Below the pieces are notes generated by a model that had not been told where the DNA came from, ran no database searches, and saw only the letters and a list, made by a program, of their open reading frames with translations. Both the position numbers and the translations under genes were made by a program. This document shows, one piece after another, positions 12,450 through 26,970 of a stretch of 64,000 bases of DNA (the stretch's first letter is position 1; each line of letters begins with the position of its first letter). This DNA comes from Rutidosis leptorrhynchoides (taxonomy: Eukaryota > Streptophyta > Magnoliopsida > Asterales > Asteraceae). The DNA lies in contig NC_092341.1 of assembly GCF_046630445.1 (NCBI RefSeq), forward strand, positions 2,766,001 through 2,830,000, given 5' to 3'.

Positions 12450-12911
12450 TAGTGTTTAACTGGTTCATCTTAAACGCTTTAGTTAACTTATCTAAATATC
12501 AATTGAATCAATAAATGAATGTTACTATCGTTTATTATATATATGTATATATCTTTTTAATATACATAAATCAGTTTTTAAATACACATTGGAAGTTATT
12601 TATAAATAAATTTTAATAATAAATATTTCAACTTATCATATACATTCAAATAGATATTTAAACCAATAAGTTTAATGTACGGTATCAAACAATTAATACA
12701 TTGTTACCTTTTCATGTTATAGTATATATGTTTCTATTTACATATAATTGTTCGCGAATCGTCGAAAACAACCGAAGGGTATTTAAATATATAAAAGTAA
12801 TTCAAAAATTTTGAGATTCAGTTTTACAGACTTTGCTTATCGTGTCGGAAATGTTAATCATACAAAGATTAAGTTTAAATTTAGTCGAAATTTTCGGGTC
12901 ATCACAAGTAG

Positions 12912-14907
12912 TGACAATCGGGCGAGTCTAAACTTTAAACCCATTGATATATTATACACCACCCGAGATGTAAATAACTGGCTCACTACTCTAATTCGTG
13001 GAACTTATTCTACCGACTTCACATGTCGTCAGCTAAGTGTGGGGAAGTTTAACCCCACTTAATGTTAAATTAGGGGTTCGGGTTAGTGCATAACTCGTTA
13101 ACAAAAATGCATTAAAGTTAGGATAAAAGACGTTTTTTTCAAATATTAGTAAATAGTTCAGAAAAGCAACCGTTTTTGAAAAAAAAACATGTGTGATAAA
13201 ACAATAAAAGGAATGAACGATGAGGCGCGCCATCTATCATTCGACGAGCTTTGTAAGTACAAACTGGGAATTTTTAATCACTTTTCTACACTAATCACCC
13301 TCATGAATTTATAATTAGAGTCTGATTTCATGCAAATGAGGGCATTGCATGATCTTAAGTGTGGGGAAGGGTTATAAATTCTCTCGGGTTTATTACTTGG
13401 TTTATTTGCCAAATTTTGTGAAAATTGAAAAATTTTCAACTAAATGAATTCAAAATCATGTTTATACATATTTATGAACGGTGAAAACTAGGTGTTAATA
13501 CCGAAATTATCGTTACCTCAAAAAGGACATAAATTGAGAAACAACTTAAAACGCTTGAATTCATTTAAAATGGAATAAAGGAGAATAAAAGGGCAAAGAA
13601 AGAAACTAAGTGTGGGGAGAATATACCAAGTTATTCAATTAAAAACTGTCTATCACATGTTTCTGTAAAGTTATTGCAGGTGCTTTTGTTTTGGACTAAA
13701 TTAACTATTTTACCCGGTAAATTGTAATAAAGATGAAAGAAAGATGGATCTACACGATGAATCAATTCCATCATTAAAAGGAAGTAAAGTCTTCCGAAAA
13801 AGACACGCGCTTCTTGATTTAGGTCAGGAAGTTGTCGTCCAGACCAGCTGTAGGTTGACGAAAAATCTAGAAAAGTCATCTCTAAAATCAGCAGGAAATC
13901 CACGGACCTCAGCATCAAACAGGGTCGCCAAGTGGTCAGATTTATCCTAACCATGAGAAGGATTTATCTCGTACAATGGGGGGGCACCGTGCAAATTAGC
14001 TTGATAAGACTAATGAATCAGATCCTCAGAAAGGATAATCTCCTTAAAGATTAAAAATCAGCTTTTAAGTCTGATATTACTCAATCCTTGAGATTGACCT
14101 TAAAGATTGAGAATTCAAACTCATGGAATTCGATGATATCTAAACTCGAGCTTGAATGAGAAAATATTTTGATCAAAAATAAAACCGATTTGTTTTCTGA
14201 AAACCCATTTTCAATGCGTTCATTGAACGTAAAATCCTAGGAATTCACCTGGAATTCATTAGGTCACCTGAACCAAATCGGGTGTCAACCGTAAGAACGG
14301 TGGTTGCATATTGGTCGAAGACAGGACCTTGTGCCAAGACCGAAAAACTATAGGGTGATCTTTACTATTGCTCCTACAAAGGATAGTATTGCATCCGACA
14401 CGTTAAAGACCATAATCAAAAGCATGTCACGGGACATTGCCTTAACAGTTGCTTGTTCATCGCTTTCCTTTACAACCGGACGGTAGTTTACCGAAAGGTA
14501 ATATACGGGACAAGTAAACTGGACGTGTTGCTTTCCTAATACAACGTTAGCAAGTGGGTGACACAAAACCATAAGTTTTGAGCTAAAATTTTCAAATCTG
14601 AAACCCACCAACCCACAAAAATATTTTGCAAACACCGGTGAAGGGTTATTCCGGAAAACCTGTCTAGGGTAAAATCTAGCATGAATTTTCAAAAGATCAA
14701 ATGTTTTCATAAAGATCAAATTTCCTAACGGATCTAAATTTTCATAGTCATGTGGGACTGTAAACCACAAATGCTACTATCATTGTTTATACCGCCGTAT
14801 CAAAATCACTGATGTACAAAGTGTGAAGAATAAAGAAGTGATTCTAGTGTGTTTTATTTCAAGACTGTATTGCTTGAGGACAAGCAACGTTCAAGTGTGG
14901 GGATATT
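12912..14907 (+). other. Non-coding 3' interior of element B
   Basis: Several AAGTGTGGGG words (about 13035, 13358, 13610, 14892) and the conserved block 13744-13950. It ends with a purine tract (AAGTGTGGGGATATT) before the 3' LTR. No polymerase region is present. Confidence 0.6.
13744..13950 (+). other. 207-bp block conserved between elements A and B (copy 2)
   Basis: An open frame of 68 codons (MDLHDESIPSLKGSK...), four base differences from 2133-2339 and no length change. Function unknown. Confidence 0.4.
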
Positions 14908-16757
14908 TGATAGTGCTCCAAATGAACATATATTTAGTATCAATATCCCTCCGATATGTAAAGATTTCAGTTGCAATTGTTCCATTTTCATGTAATATTC
15001 GTTTATATTAAATAAGTGCGAAGACAAAAGGCGAAAACAACGAATTGAAGACGCAAAGGTCCAAAAAGCTCAAAAGTACAAGATACAATTAAAAAGGTTC
15101 AATTTATTGATAAGGAACGTCTAAAAATGACAAGAGTACAAGTTACGAAACGCAAAGTACAAAATATCTCAGCGTACGCAAGGACGTTCGAAAATCTGGA
15201 ACCGGGACATGAACCAACTCTCAACGCTCGACGCAACGGAAAAAAAATTACGAGTCTACTATGTATATAAATATAATATAATATATAAATAATTATAAAA
15301 ATTATTTATATATTATATATATTTAAATAAAAACCGTCGGCAGCCTTGGATCTTGAACTTGTGGGCTGGTTTAGGAACCTCCGCGACTTGCGGAGCTGGA
15401 AGGCCAAAATGGCCGCGACTCACGGAGCAGTGAATTTCAGTTCTGGCTATAAAAGCTCTCGAGTTCTGCATGTAAAATATAACATAATAATAATAATACT
15501 CCCTAGTATAATATAAATAAATATATATATGTATATATAGTATAGATTAGTGTTATATTAGATTAGTTTGGGTTATGTAAAAGTTATTTTTACGGGTTTT
15601 TAAAGTCGGAGCTCTGTCCGTGTAACACTACGCGATAAATAATCAATGTAAGCTATGTTCTCCTTTTTAAATTAATGTCTCGTACTTAAGTTATTATTAT
15701 GCTTATTTAAAACGAAGTAATCATGATGTTGGGCTAATTACTAAAATTGGGTAATTGGGCTTTGTACCATAATTGGGGTTTGGACAAAAGAACGACACTT
15801 GTGGAAATTAGACTATGGGCTATTAATGGGCTTTATATTTGTTTAACTAAATGATAGTTTGTTAATGTTAATATAAAGATCTACAATTGGGCGTCCCTAT
15901 AAATTACCATATACACTCGATCGGACACGATGGGCGGGGTATTTATATGTACGAATAATCGTTCATTTAACCGGACACGGGAATGGATTAATAGCCACTA
16001 GAATAATTAAAACAGGGGTGAAATTACATTCAAGGGTAATTGGTGTAATTGCTAACAAAGTAGTAAAACCTTGGTTTACACGCAGTTGATAACCTGGTGT
16101 ATTCATTAAACAAAGTATTAAAACCTTGTTACAATTCGAATCCCCAATTAGTTGGAATATTTAACTTCGGGTATAATAATAATTTGACGAGGACACTCGC
16201 ACTTTATATTTATGACTGATGGACTATTATGGACAAAAACCAGACGGACATATTAAATAATCCAGGACAAAGGACAATTAACCCATGGGCATAAAACTAA
16301 AATCAACACGTCAACCATCATGGTTACGGAAGTTTAAATAAGCATAATATATTTTATTTCATATTTCCTCGTACTTTTATTTATTGTAATTTTAATTATG
16401 GTTATTTATTTTATTGTTATTTAAATATCATCATTTACTATACGCTTCGCTTAAAATATAAATCGACAAACCGGTCATTAAACGGTAAACCCCCTTTTAT
16501 ATATTGTTATATATAATTATATATATTTTGTACAAATATAGTTGTTTAAAAATATAGTGTGCAATAAGCCCGCTCCCTGTGGAACGAACCGGACTTACTA
16601 AAAACTATACTACTCTACGATTAGGTACACTGCCTATAGTGTTGTAGCAAGGTTTAGGTATATCCATTTTGTAAATAAATAATTAAAACTTGTGTAATTT
16701 GTAACGTATTTCGTAGTAAAATATAGTACTATCACGTACCACCACGCTTCATCATCA
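14908..16757 (+). repeat. 3' LTR of element B
   Basis: 1850 bp with 11 differences from the 5' LTR counted by eye. Its twin palindromes are at 15379-15395 and 15413-15425. Confidence 0.9.
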
Positions 16758-17187
16758 CTTGCGAATGTATGATTATTGAATAAAGGAAATCTTGTGGTCT
16801 ATTAAAATTATGGAAATGATTGATTATGATAAACTAATGAACTCACCAACCTTTTTGTTGACACTTTAAAGCATGTTTATTCTCAGGTATGAAAGAAATC
16901 TTTCGCTGTGCATTTGCTCATTTTAGAGATATTACTTGGAGTCATTTATGACATATTTCAAAAGACGTTGCATTCGAGTCGTTGAGTTCATCAAGATTAT
17001 TATTAAGTCAATTATAGTTTGATATATTATGAAATGGTATGCATGCCGTCAACTTTCGATGTAATGAAAGTTTGTCTTTTTAAAAACGAATGCAATGTTT
17101 GTAAAATGTATCATATAGAGGTCAAGTACCTAGCGATGTAACCAAATGTAATGTATTCGTCCAGATGGATTAGGATGGGTTTCTACA
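16758..17187 (+). repeat. 3' end of the 5' LTR of the R element
   Basis: It continues the LTR interrupted at 6168 and aligns with about 29938-30363 (shared ATCTTGTGGTCTATTAAAA, CTCACCAACC, GTTTATTCTCAGG, AAAAGACGTTGCATTC). It ends GGGTTTCTACA at 17187. Divergence from the 3' LTR is roughly 12% by eye, so the R element is old. Confidence 0.65.
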
Positions 17188-20100
17188 AATCACTGTGGAC
17201 ATCATTACGAATCAGTAACGCGTATATTGTATCAACAAGTTATGAAGTATTAACTCATTCCCTCTGAAGAAATTATATGTATATTTTATATATATATATA
17301 TAAATTCTGAGATCAAAATAAATCTTTCCGTACTAAGCTATTGTGTGTGAATCTTAACTACTCGGTTAATTCATATTACTAATATGCAATAATGTACGTC
17401 CTTCGTCCGCAACTTCACCATCGTTAACTACAATCTCTGTCTCAATTCAATAAATTCTAATTCATAATAAATCAAGTGTATTATTCAAATACATGTTTGA
17501 TTTTACATTTTCATCATCAATGTACTTGAAATTTTTCAGATAACATTATTCGTACCTTGCGAAGTTCACAAGAGTTCCACCAACACCAACATCATGCATC
17601 AACAAATAACGAAGTATTAATTCACAATTTCAATTTCATTGAATAAATACTCCATAAAAGTTATGTAATTTCTAAAGTCTTTATGGATTATTTAATTATA
17701 GTTTCAACCGTAAATCAAACGAGTTTAATATTAACTCATTAAATCTATGTTACATCTGAAGAAAATATACACATATATATTTTCATAAAGACTGTAATAA
17801 AATTTTTTTGTACAAAATATTAATTGTGAATTTTTTTTAACGGGTAGGTAATACCCGAGAGATATATAAATTCACAATTAATATGTTACATTCTTCGAAT
17901 CCGATTCAGCAAATCATCCATTATACTCACTACTTTCACAACAACATACATTCTTTCATAAAAATCAAAATAACCATACTCATTTAAATCCAATTACATA
18001 TTCTGATTTTGAAATCTTAGAATTCAATTCGAAATATAACCGGTATCATCACTCTTAGATTTCTACATCTTTCAAAGCTACACTTTGACTTCAAAACTAT
18101 GCTAGAACATCATTTCCATTCATAGAACCCGGAAAAATATTTGTATCATTCAAAATCCTAGAACATCATATGTATAGTAACGATTACAATTGGTATTCAA
18201 ACCCCCAGAATTCCTGAAGACACTTCAAACAATGAACAATCGAGATGATGATCCAACCACATGTTACCCATAGTCATACACCTGGAGAACCCTTGGAACC
18301 TAAGTAAAGGTTAACCCGTAACCGCACCAGATCATTTGGCATTTGTTAGCAAAAATAACTTTGCGATCCTTTTTCAAAGTAGCCAATTTTGTCACAGCTC
18401 CAGCAAGTCAACTTCAACTTTTCATTCGAAGTAGCCTTACTATAACCTTGATATATACGATTAACCTTTCGTTACTGGGGAACCTTTTACATTCCACCAC
18501 ATTATCAGCAGATGTACCAGCAACTTCATTATCCTTTGACTTTAGCCTCTCCGAAAAGTCATTATAGTTATTCATTAAAATCCCATCATTTACTCATCCG
18601 CATCTTGTAACAAGAATTGCCATACCAATTACAGAAAATTAGAAATCAGTATTTTAAAATCTCGCAGCATGTCTATGCCAATAATTATATATGTACATAT
18701 AACGTCTATCTCCTGGACTTACATACTGCGAATGTGAAGTTTCTGAAAAACACCACAATCTACGAATTGAGTTCTCCAAATTTTTGGAAAAGCTGAATGA
18801 AGTAGCCAAAACTATAAATGACCTTAACAGTAAAAAGTTTGATGATAAAGAGTAGTGTGTTGGCAAAGCTCAGAAAAAGAGAAGATTTGGTACTGAAAAA
18901 CAGATTGAGCAAACCATGAAGGAGGCTGTGGACAAATTACAAGGACGAAATCTACCTTCAAAGAATCCAAAAGATTCAGTGTCTGCTGAAGCCATTAATG
19001 AATACCTTGCTCCTGACTCTAAACCCATACGGACAATATTCTTCATCATCATCTAATCTTAGATATTCCAAGATATCATCATACCTTTCATTATAAATAT
19101 TCTCCATATTTCTGAAGATATTTCATAACTATTCTTATCCGAAATTAGTTATCTCTTTGCGCTATCTGTGTTACATCATAAAAGAAACTATTTTAGTTTC
19201 TAAATTTTGAAACTTTCGAGTTTAAAGTATGAATGTTTTTGAAGTAGTGTTGGGAACTGAAGCATGAGTTAGTATAATATAATGACACTTGATCAACGTG
19301 ATTATATTACAGTAAGTCATGCTGAGTTTCTAAATGAAACGTGATGATTCACAGATCATAACGTCATCATGTGCCATGTTACACGACTCTTATATTCTAC
19401 TTAACCTCTAAACATATCAAGAAAATATTTCTTGATGATTCGGTCTTTTCTAAGATATTCTGGTAATTTGACAAATCAAGATCGTGCCATTACGATTTCC
19501 TTTTTAGAACATTAACTATGTTCATTTCGAAATCCATACCTACGAATTCTGGACCGTTATTCGCTTGACTTGAAGTCGGGAAGAGGAGACAAAAGTATGG
19601 AACCCTTGAATATAAAAGAAAATATAAAGCTCGACAACAACACGTAAATTACAAACCGTGCATATCAATACGTATTGCAACGAAAAGTCACTGGAGAATT
19701 AAAAATACTATAACCCCAAGTTAATAGTAAAAGTAAATAAAATCCTCCGGTGGTAGATGAAAAAGAAGAATGACAGATATGAAAGTTAGGAGTATATCAA
19801 GAATCAGAACTGGATGAAGCATATTGACAAATGATTCAAAGTATGAATTAAAGGAGAAAGAATAGAAGGTGTGAGTTGTAAGGAAACGAAGGAGGCGGAT
19901 TTATAGTGAAATATCCGACAGAGAAATCAAGATGGATTATCGCATTAAATCGAAGAGAATCATAATCTCCTTAATCGCTGAAGAATCAAATCTTATATAG
20001 ATTACAAAGATTTTCTTTAAATTCGGAGATCAATTGTGATGACGTCAAAAGATATGACGAATCACTATAATCTTATTTCATTCATTTACGATAACTTCCC

Positions 20101-20244
20101 TCAAACGCTTTGGGTAATCGAATTATTTTATCCATACTTCTTAAACATGATAAAACTCTATAATCGTCATAATAACATTCTCATTGTTAGCCATGACGAC
20201 CTCTATCAAATTTCGGGGACGAAATTTCTTTAACGGGTAGGTAC
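17188..20244 (+). mobile_element. Decayed interior of the R element (chromovirus-like)
   Basis: About 3 kb between R's two LTRs with no intact gag or pol. TTAACGGGTAGGTA occurs at 17837-17850 and 20230-20243, the second one base before the 3' LTR. The young chromovirus at 39626-50895 has the same 14-mer in the same two places, which links the two. A minus-strand scrap near 18340-18420 resembles a zinc knuckle (CWSCDKIGYFEKGS), and an unidentified coding-like remnant lies at 18735-19055. It is broken in many places. Confidence 0.55.
18735..19055 (+). pseudogene. Unidentified coding-like remnant
   Basis: One frame gives a charged, protein-like sequence, including IEFSKFLEKLNEVAKTIN and, further on, KQIEQTMKEAVDKLQG and AINEYLAPDSKPIRT. 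It is interrupted and has no obvious start. Composition (K, E, N and L rich, probably helical) differs from the surrounding AT-rich non-coding DNA. I do not recognise the family. It may be a host gene fragment picked up by the element or the remains of another transposon. Confidence 0.3.
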
Positions 20245-21603
<1,359 letters not shown>

Positions 21604-21925
21604 TGTTATAATAATAATAAAAATAATAATATAGATATGGATAGTCAATTTTGGTGTATACATATAGTCAATTTTGGTACATAAAGTATGTACTTTTATA
21701 TTGAGATTTTAGGCTATAAATACTCATGAATGCAAGCATTAAACTTGCACCATTTCTCACACTTACAAAGTGTTTCTTTCTTTCTCTCCATTATCATCTA
21801 CTTTCTTACACTTCATTATTAGTATTCTTAATCAAAAATCAAACCACTAAAGGTAGTTATAAGCCTACTGAATTATAACATAATCAAAGCACTAAAGGTA
21901 GTTATAAGTCTACTGAATTATAACA
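21604..21925 (+). repeat. 5' LTR of copia element 1
   Basis: TG...CA ends. A TATA box (CTATAAATAC) lies near 21713. The 3' end has two copies of a 45-bp unit (AATCAAACCACTAAAGGTAG...), against three in the partner LTR. TGTTATCAGCACGAAG, typical of sequence just inside copia LTRs, follows. Confidence 0.85.
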
Positions 21926-21958
21926 TGTTATCAGCACGAAGAGCTCCATATAATCAAG

Positions 21959-22216
21959 ATGATTCTTCTAGTTGCCCAACCACCACTACCACCTCTCAAG
22001 ATTCCCGCCAGCCACCGTCCTCCGTCGCTGAAACTGTCGGAAGATCTTGAAACCTCCGATGTGTCTTCTGATCAAGAATTTATCAGCTTGGGTTCTTCCA
22101 CCACTGAGTTATACTCATCGGGTTACATCTCCTACATTTCTTCCTCTTCATCTTTCAATTCATTCATATCATAAATCATATAAAAAAATATTATAACACA
22201 CTCCATATTATATCAT

Positions 22217-22259
<43 letters not shown>
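21959..22259 (+). other. Short frame followed by a 38-base A run, inside copia element 1
   Basis: A 71-codon open frame (MILLVAQPPLPPLKIPAS...) rich in P and S is followed, after a short AT-rich stretch, by 38 A residues (22222-22259). AGCTC occurs shortly before the frame and right after the A run. It could be a processed retrocopy or just element leader with a chance A run; the protein is not recognised. Confidence 0.25.
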
Positions 22260-22262
<3 letters not shown>

Positions 22263-23470
22263 CATTTTATAAATATTACGAGTTGATCTAACTCCCTCGG
22301 CTTATCCATAAAACGCGGATTGATTTAAACAACAAAATGGAACATATAAATTAATTAACAATTAGTTCCGATTATTTCGCATGTATTAAAAAAGGGGAAT
22401 ACTGAATCAACAAAAAATAACAGACCTAAATTACCTTTTTTAACATTTTGTTGATAAATTTGGAACTCGCTTCAACGCCGTGGCGATATAACAAAGTACG
22501 ATTGGACTTCAAGGTTTGATGTGAGAGTTTAATTTATATTTTTGATTTTGATGTGATTAAAATTCAATAATAAAAGGAAGAGACGTTAATGAAGAAGATG
22601 AAAATTTTAGTCAGATTGTAGTGACACAATGAAAATTTACAATAAGAATGATTAAATTAAATGATACGTAGGGATATAATATATAAAGATTTTTGAGCAA
22701 GTGGACAAATGATGTAGTTATATTTTTGTCAAAATTTTAGGTGTGAAAGGTAAAAAAGTGGCATCATTAAATTGATTGAGTTAAAAAAAAAGGGAAAGAA
22801 ACAAACACATCGTTTCAATTGGTGAAAAGTAAAAAAATAAAAAATAAAAAAAATGAATCTTTTGAAAACCATGTAAACCCTTAGCAATCTTAGACTTAAA
22901 TAATCTGAATTATCTAAGATGTCTAGATTTTTATGTGCACTCTTAATCTACTTAATAGTCTTAATTAATTTTGTTGTACTAAGTAGGAGTAGATATATTT
23001 TAATTTCTTCTAGTGTGATCCACAACCTACAAACATTATGTTACTCCATTTAAAACATAAAATCATCCTTGCTAGATATACTAGTATTCTAGTCTGAGAA
23101 CTACAGATTTTTGATTGGTTATTACCTAGATAACCATTTAACTACGGTGTCAAGATTAGAAACTAACTCTATATATATGCTTCAATGGACTGAAGTTTAT
23201 ATAGTTGAAAAATAAAGACCATATATGTTATTAAGTCTTATATAGTACTCCGTAACCGTTATTAAAAAAAATTATGCAAATAATAGAGGTTAACTAATCC
23301 AACTAAAACTCCATCCAAATATATGTTTATTAGGTGTTATCATTTATGTACTGCGGATTGTAACTTGTTTTCAGGTAATAAAATTTGATTATCTTGAAGA
23401 AATATTTACTCATTATTTACTTATCTTATTTGAAGTTTTAGCATGAATCTTGCTGAAATACAATATTAAT
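22260..23470. other. Copia element 1 interior without recognisable coding
   Basis: AT-rich sequence where gag would be expected. I recognise no gag motif or any other gene. Confidence 0.4.
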
Positions 23471-23473
23471 TAG

Positions 23474-26400
23474 ATGATAGAGACCTATGTATTGCAGATA
23501 GTGGTAACACACACTATAATCAAATCTAAGAAATATTTCATTAATTTGAAATCAACTGAAAGAATTATTAATACTATATCAGGTCCTGCGAACTTGATAA
23601 AAAGAAAGTCAAAATTCATGTTACCAAATGGTACAAATTTTCTGGTAAATAATGCTTTGTTTTCTCTCAAAATCAAAGAGAAATTGATTAAGTTTCTCTG
23701 AAATCATAACGGATATGATTATCAGTAAATGATAACATAAAATAAGAAATATTTATGCATCACCGACAAGAATCATGTGGTTGAAAAAACTACCAAGGCT
23801 TAGTCCTGGTTTACATTATACATATATAAATGTACGAGAAGCACATATGATGGAAAGCACATATGATGATTATGAAAAGCACATATGATTAAAAGCGCAT
23901 ATGATGAAAAGCGCAGCGCATATGATGAAAAGCGCATATGATGAAAAGCGCATATGATAAAAAACGCATATGATGAAAAATGCATATGATGAAAAGCGTA
24001 TATGATTAAAAGCGCAGCGCATATGATTAAAAGCGCATGTGATGAAAAGTGCATATAATGAAAAGCACATCGCATATGATTAAAAGCGCATATGATGAAA
24101 AGTGCATATGATGAAAAGCGCAGCGCATATGATTAAAAGCGCATATGGTGAAAAGGATATATGATGAAAAGCGCATATGGTGATTAATGAAAAGCACATA
24201 TGGTGATTAATGAAAAGAATATTGAGAAAGAATCACCAATGTTTCTTGAAAGAATTCAAGGTTATATATATAGACCAATTCATCCATCATGTGGACCATT
24301 TTGATATTTCATGGTTCTAATAGACGCATCTAGTGGATGGTCTCATGTTTGTGTGTTATTAAACCGTAATATGGCATTTGCAAAGTTTCTTGCACAAATT
24401 ATTAAATTGAGAACACATTATTCTGATTAAACCATTAAAAGGATGAGACTTGATAATGCTGGTGAGTTGACATCTCAAACATTTAATGATTATTATATAT
24501 CTACAGGGATTGTTGTTGAACATCCAGTTGCTCATGTGCATACACAAAATTGGTTTAGCTGAATCAATAGATAAACGCTTGCAGCTAATAACTAGACAAT
24601 TGGTAATGAGTACAAAACTCTCAATATCTATATGGGGATATGTAAATTTACATGATGTGACATTAATTTGCATTAAACCAAGTGCAAGTCATAAATATTC
24701 TCCATTACCAACTTAATTTTGGTCGAGACCAAATATTTTCCATCTTAGAACATTTGGTTGTGCAGTGTATTTTTAATTGCACCACCACAACAAATGGTTC
24801 CTCAAAGAAGGATTGAAATATATGTTAGATATGAAACATCTTCAATCATAAGATATATTGAACCCATGACGGGTGATGTTTTTACAGCATGTTTTGCTGA
24901 TTGTCACTTTAATGAAACATTGCTCCCTATATTAGGGGGAGAAATGAAATATAAATAAAATGATGTTTCATGGTGTGAACATCAATTAAGGTATGTTGAT
25001 CCTCGCAAAAAAGAATGCGAAAAGAAAGTTCAAATATAATGCATATGCAAGAACTTGCAAATTAATTACTTTATGCATTTAAAGATATAAAAATAAGTGA
25101 CTAAATCATATATACCATCAGTAAATGCTTCAGCTAGAATTGAAATTACAAAAGCTGGCAATAATGTCACTCATGAGTCTTTGCTATGGCAGAAACGTGG
25201 GAGACCAATTGGTTCCAATGATAAAAATCCTCGAAAAATAAAATCAGCTGATAATGAGGTAAAAGAAAGTGTTCAAGAAGAACCATAAATCAATATTCTT
25301 TCTGCAGAGGATATTGATAAATGTAAATACATAAATTGCGATAAATTATGCAATATTATGGAACCGAAATGAAATGAAAAATCTTGATGAGATATTTTTA
25401 TATAATATTACAATGACATCATGAATAAAGATGATGATCTAGAACCAAAATCTGTCATTGAATATCAAAATAGACATGATTGAGCTCAATGGAAAGGAGC
25501 AATACGAGCTGAATTAGAATCGGTCAATAAAAGAAAAGTTTTCGGATCAATCGTTATCACTTTTAAAGATGTGAAACATATGGGATACAAATGAATTTTT
25601 TATCCGAAAAAGAAATGTGCAAATGAAGTTACAAGGCAAAACTAGACTTGTAACTCAAGATTTCCCACAAAAACCAGAAATGAATTATGAGGAAAACTTA
25701 TCCTCCTGTAATGGATACAATTACTTATTAGATACTTAATCAATCTGGTAGTTACTTAAATGCATCTCATGGATGTTGTTACTACTTATCTGTATAGATC
25801 ACTTGATAGTGATATATATGAATTTACCTGAAGGGTTTAAGGTATCATAAGCATCTAATGCAAAAAACACAAGGAAATGTATTCCATTGAATCACAAAGA
25901 TTTTTATATGGGTTGAAACAATCGGATCGCATATGGTATACCCAATTAAGTGATTACTTGATAAGAAAAGGAGTATACAAATAATCTTATTTGCACATGT
26001 GTTCTTATTAAGAAAATAATGTCCGGATATGTGATTGTAAGTTGTTTATGTCAATGATCATAACATCATATGAACAAATAAAGAGATCAGTATTGACTTG
26101 GATTGCAAATTGAGCATATGCCTAATGGTTTACTTGTACATCAAACAACTTATACCGAAAAGATTTTAAAACGTTTTTAAAGACAAAATCATTGGTTGTT
26201 AGATCACTCAATATTGACACTGATTCATTTTATCACTGTGAAGATCATGAAGATCTTAACGGATCAGAAATTCCATATATTAGTGAAATTAGGACTCTTA
26301 TATATCTTACAAATTATACAAGACCTGGCATTTCTTTTACAGTTAATTTGTTGGTAAGGTTCAGCTCTGCTCCTACCAAAAGATACTTGAATAGGATCAA

Positions 26401-26970
26401 ACACATATTTTCGATACCTTCGAGGAACTACTGATTTAGGATTATTTTATTCTAACGAATCAAAATAAGATTTGATTGGTTATACAGATGCAGTTTATTT
26501 ATCTGATTCACATAAAGATAAATCTTAAACTGGATATGTATTCCTAAATGGAGGTACTGCAATATCATGGCGTTCTCAAAAACAAACACTTGTTGCTACA
26601 TCATCAAATCATGCCTAAGTGATTGCATTACATGAAGCTACTCGGGAATGTTTTTGGTTGAGATCAATGACACAACTCATTACTGATTCTTGTGGACTAG
26701 AACGCGATAAAAATCCAACAACTATCTATGAAGATAATGCAGCTTGTATAGCACAGATGAAAGAAGAGTACATCAAAAGTGACCAAACAAAACACATACC
26801 TCCTAGATTCTTCTCATATACTCAAAATCTCATTAAGGACAACCATATTTAAATGAGATATGTGCAATCCAGCAAAAACTCTGCTGATCTTTTCACGAAA
26901 GCACTTCCAACTGCTATTTTCAGAACACACATTCATAACATTGGTATGAGACATGTTCAAAAGATGTAAC
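23474..26970 (+). pseudogene. Decayed copia pol (protease, integrase, RT, RNase H), element 1
   Basis: Recognisable blocks in order: the protease-proximal block (GPANLIKRK, LPNGTNFLV), integrase core (FLERIQG, CGPF, RNMAFAKFLAQII), the part after the integrase core (MTGDVFTACFADCHFNETLLPILGGE), reverse transcriptase pieces, and RNase H. All align with element 2. It is heavily broken and surely inactive. Confidence 0.8.
23839..24206 (+). repeat. Minisatellite, unit about 16 bp, inside copia element 1
   Basis: More than 20 units of AAAAGCGCATATGATG and variants, some with a doubled GCGCA. It lies between the protease and integrase blocks of the copia element. The other copia element has no such array. 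Confidence 0.9.

Larger units (their letters stand above)
10035..12906 (-). repeat. Solo LTR of R-type chromovirus-like family, inside element B
   Basis: Read on the minus strand it begins TGTGATGACCCGAAAATTTC at 12906 and ends GGAGCGATCGTCACA at 10035. It is flanked by AGTAG at 10030-10034 and 12907-12911. No interior is attached, so it is a solo LTR of 2872 bp. Minus-strand order: head, CTGTAGCAAA array, a cassette shared with Athila-like LTRs, twin palindromes, TATA box, AAT array, then tandem repeats. Confidence 0.85.
6169..16757 (+). mobile_element. Athila-like non-autonomous LTR retrotransposon B, young
   Basis: Two LTRs of equal length (1850 bp, 6169-8018 and 14908-16757) begin TGATAGTGCT and end CATCATCA, and the element is flanked by CTTGC at 6164-6168 and 16758-16762. 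A primer site resembling the complement of tRNA-Asp follows the first LTR. Inside there is one gag-like frame and a non-coding 3' region, but no protease, reverse transcriptase or integrase. With the nested solo LTR removed, the interior is about 4 kb. I counted 11 LTR differences, which suggests an age of about 0.2 My at the rate commonly used for grasses. Lacking pol, it would depend on another element to move. Confidence 0.85.

Noticed and set aside
23800-24206. Repeat array considered as a CRISPR or as a repetitive protein
   Set aside because: There are no unique spacers, the unit is continuous at about 16 bp, and the host is a plant; the His/Phe/Tyr-rich frames are shadows of the minisatellite.
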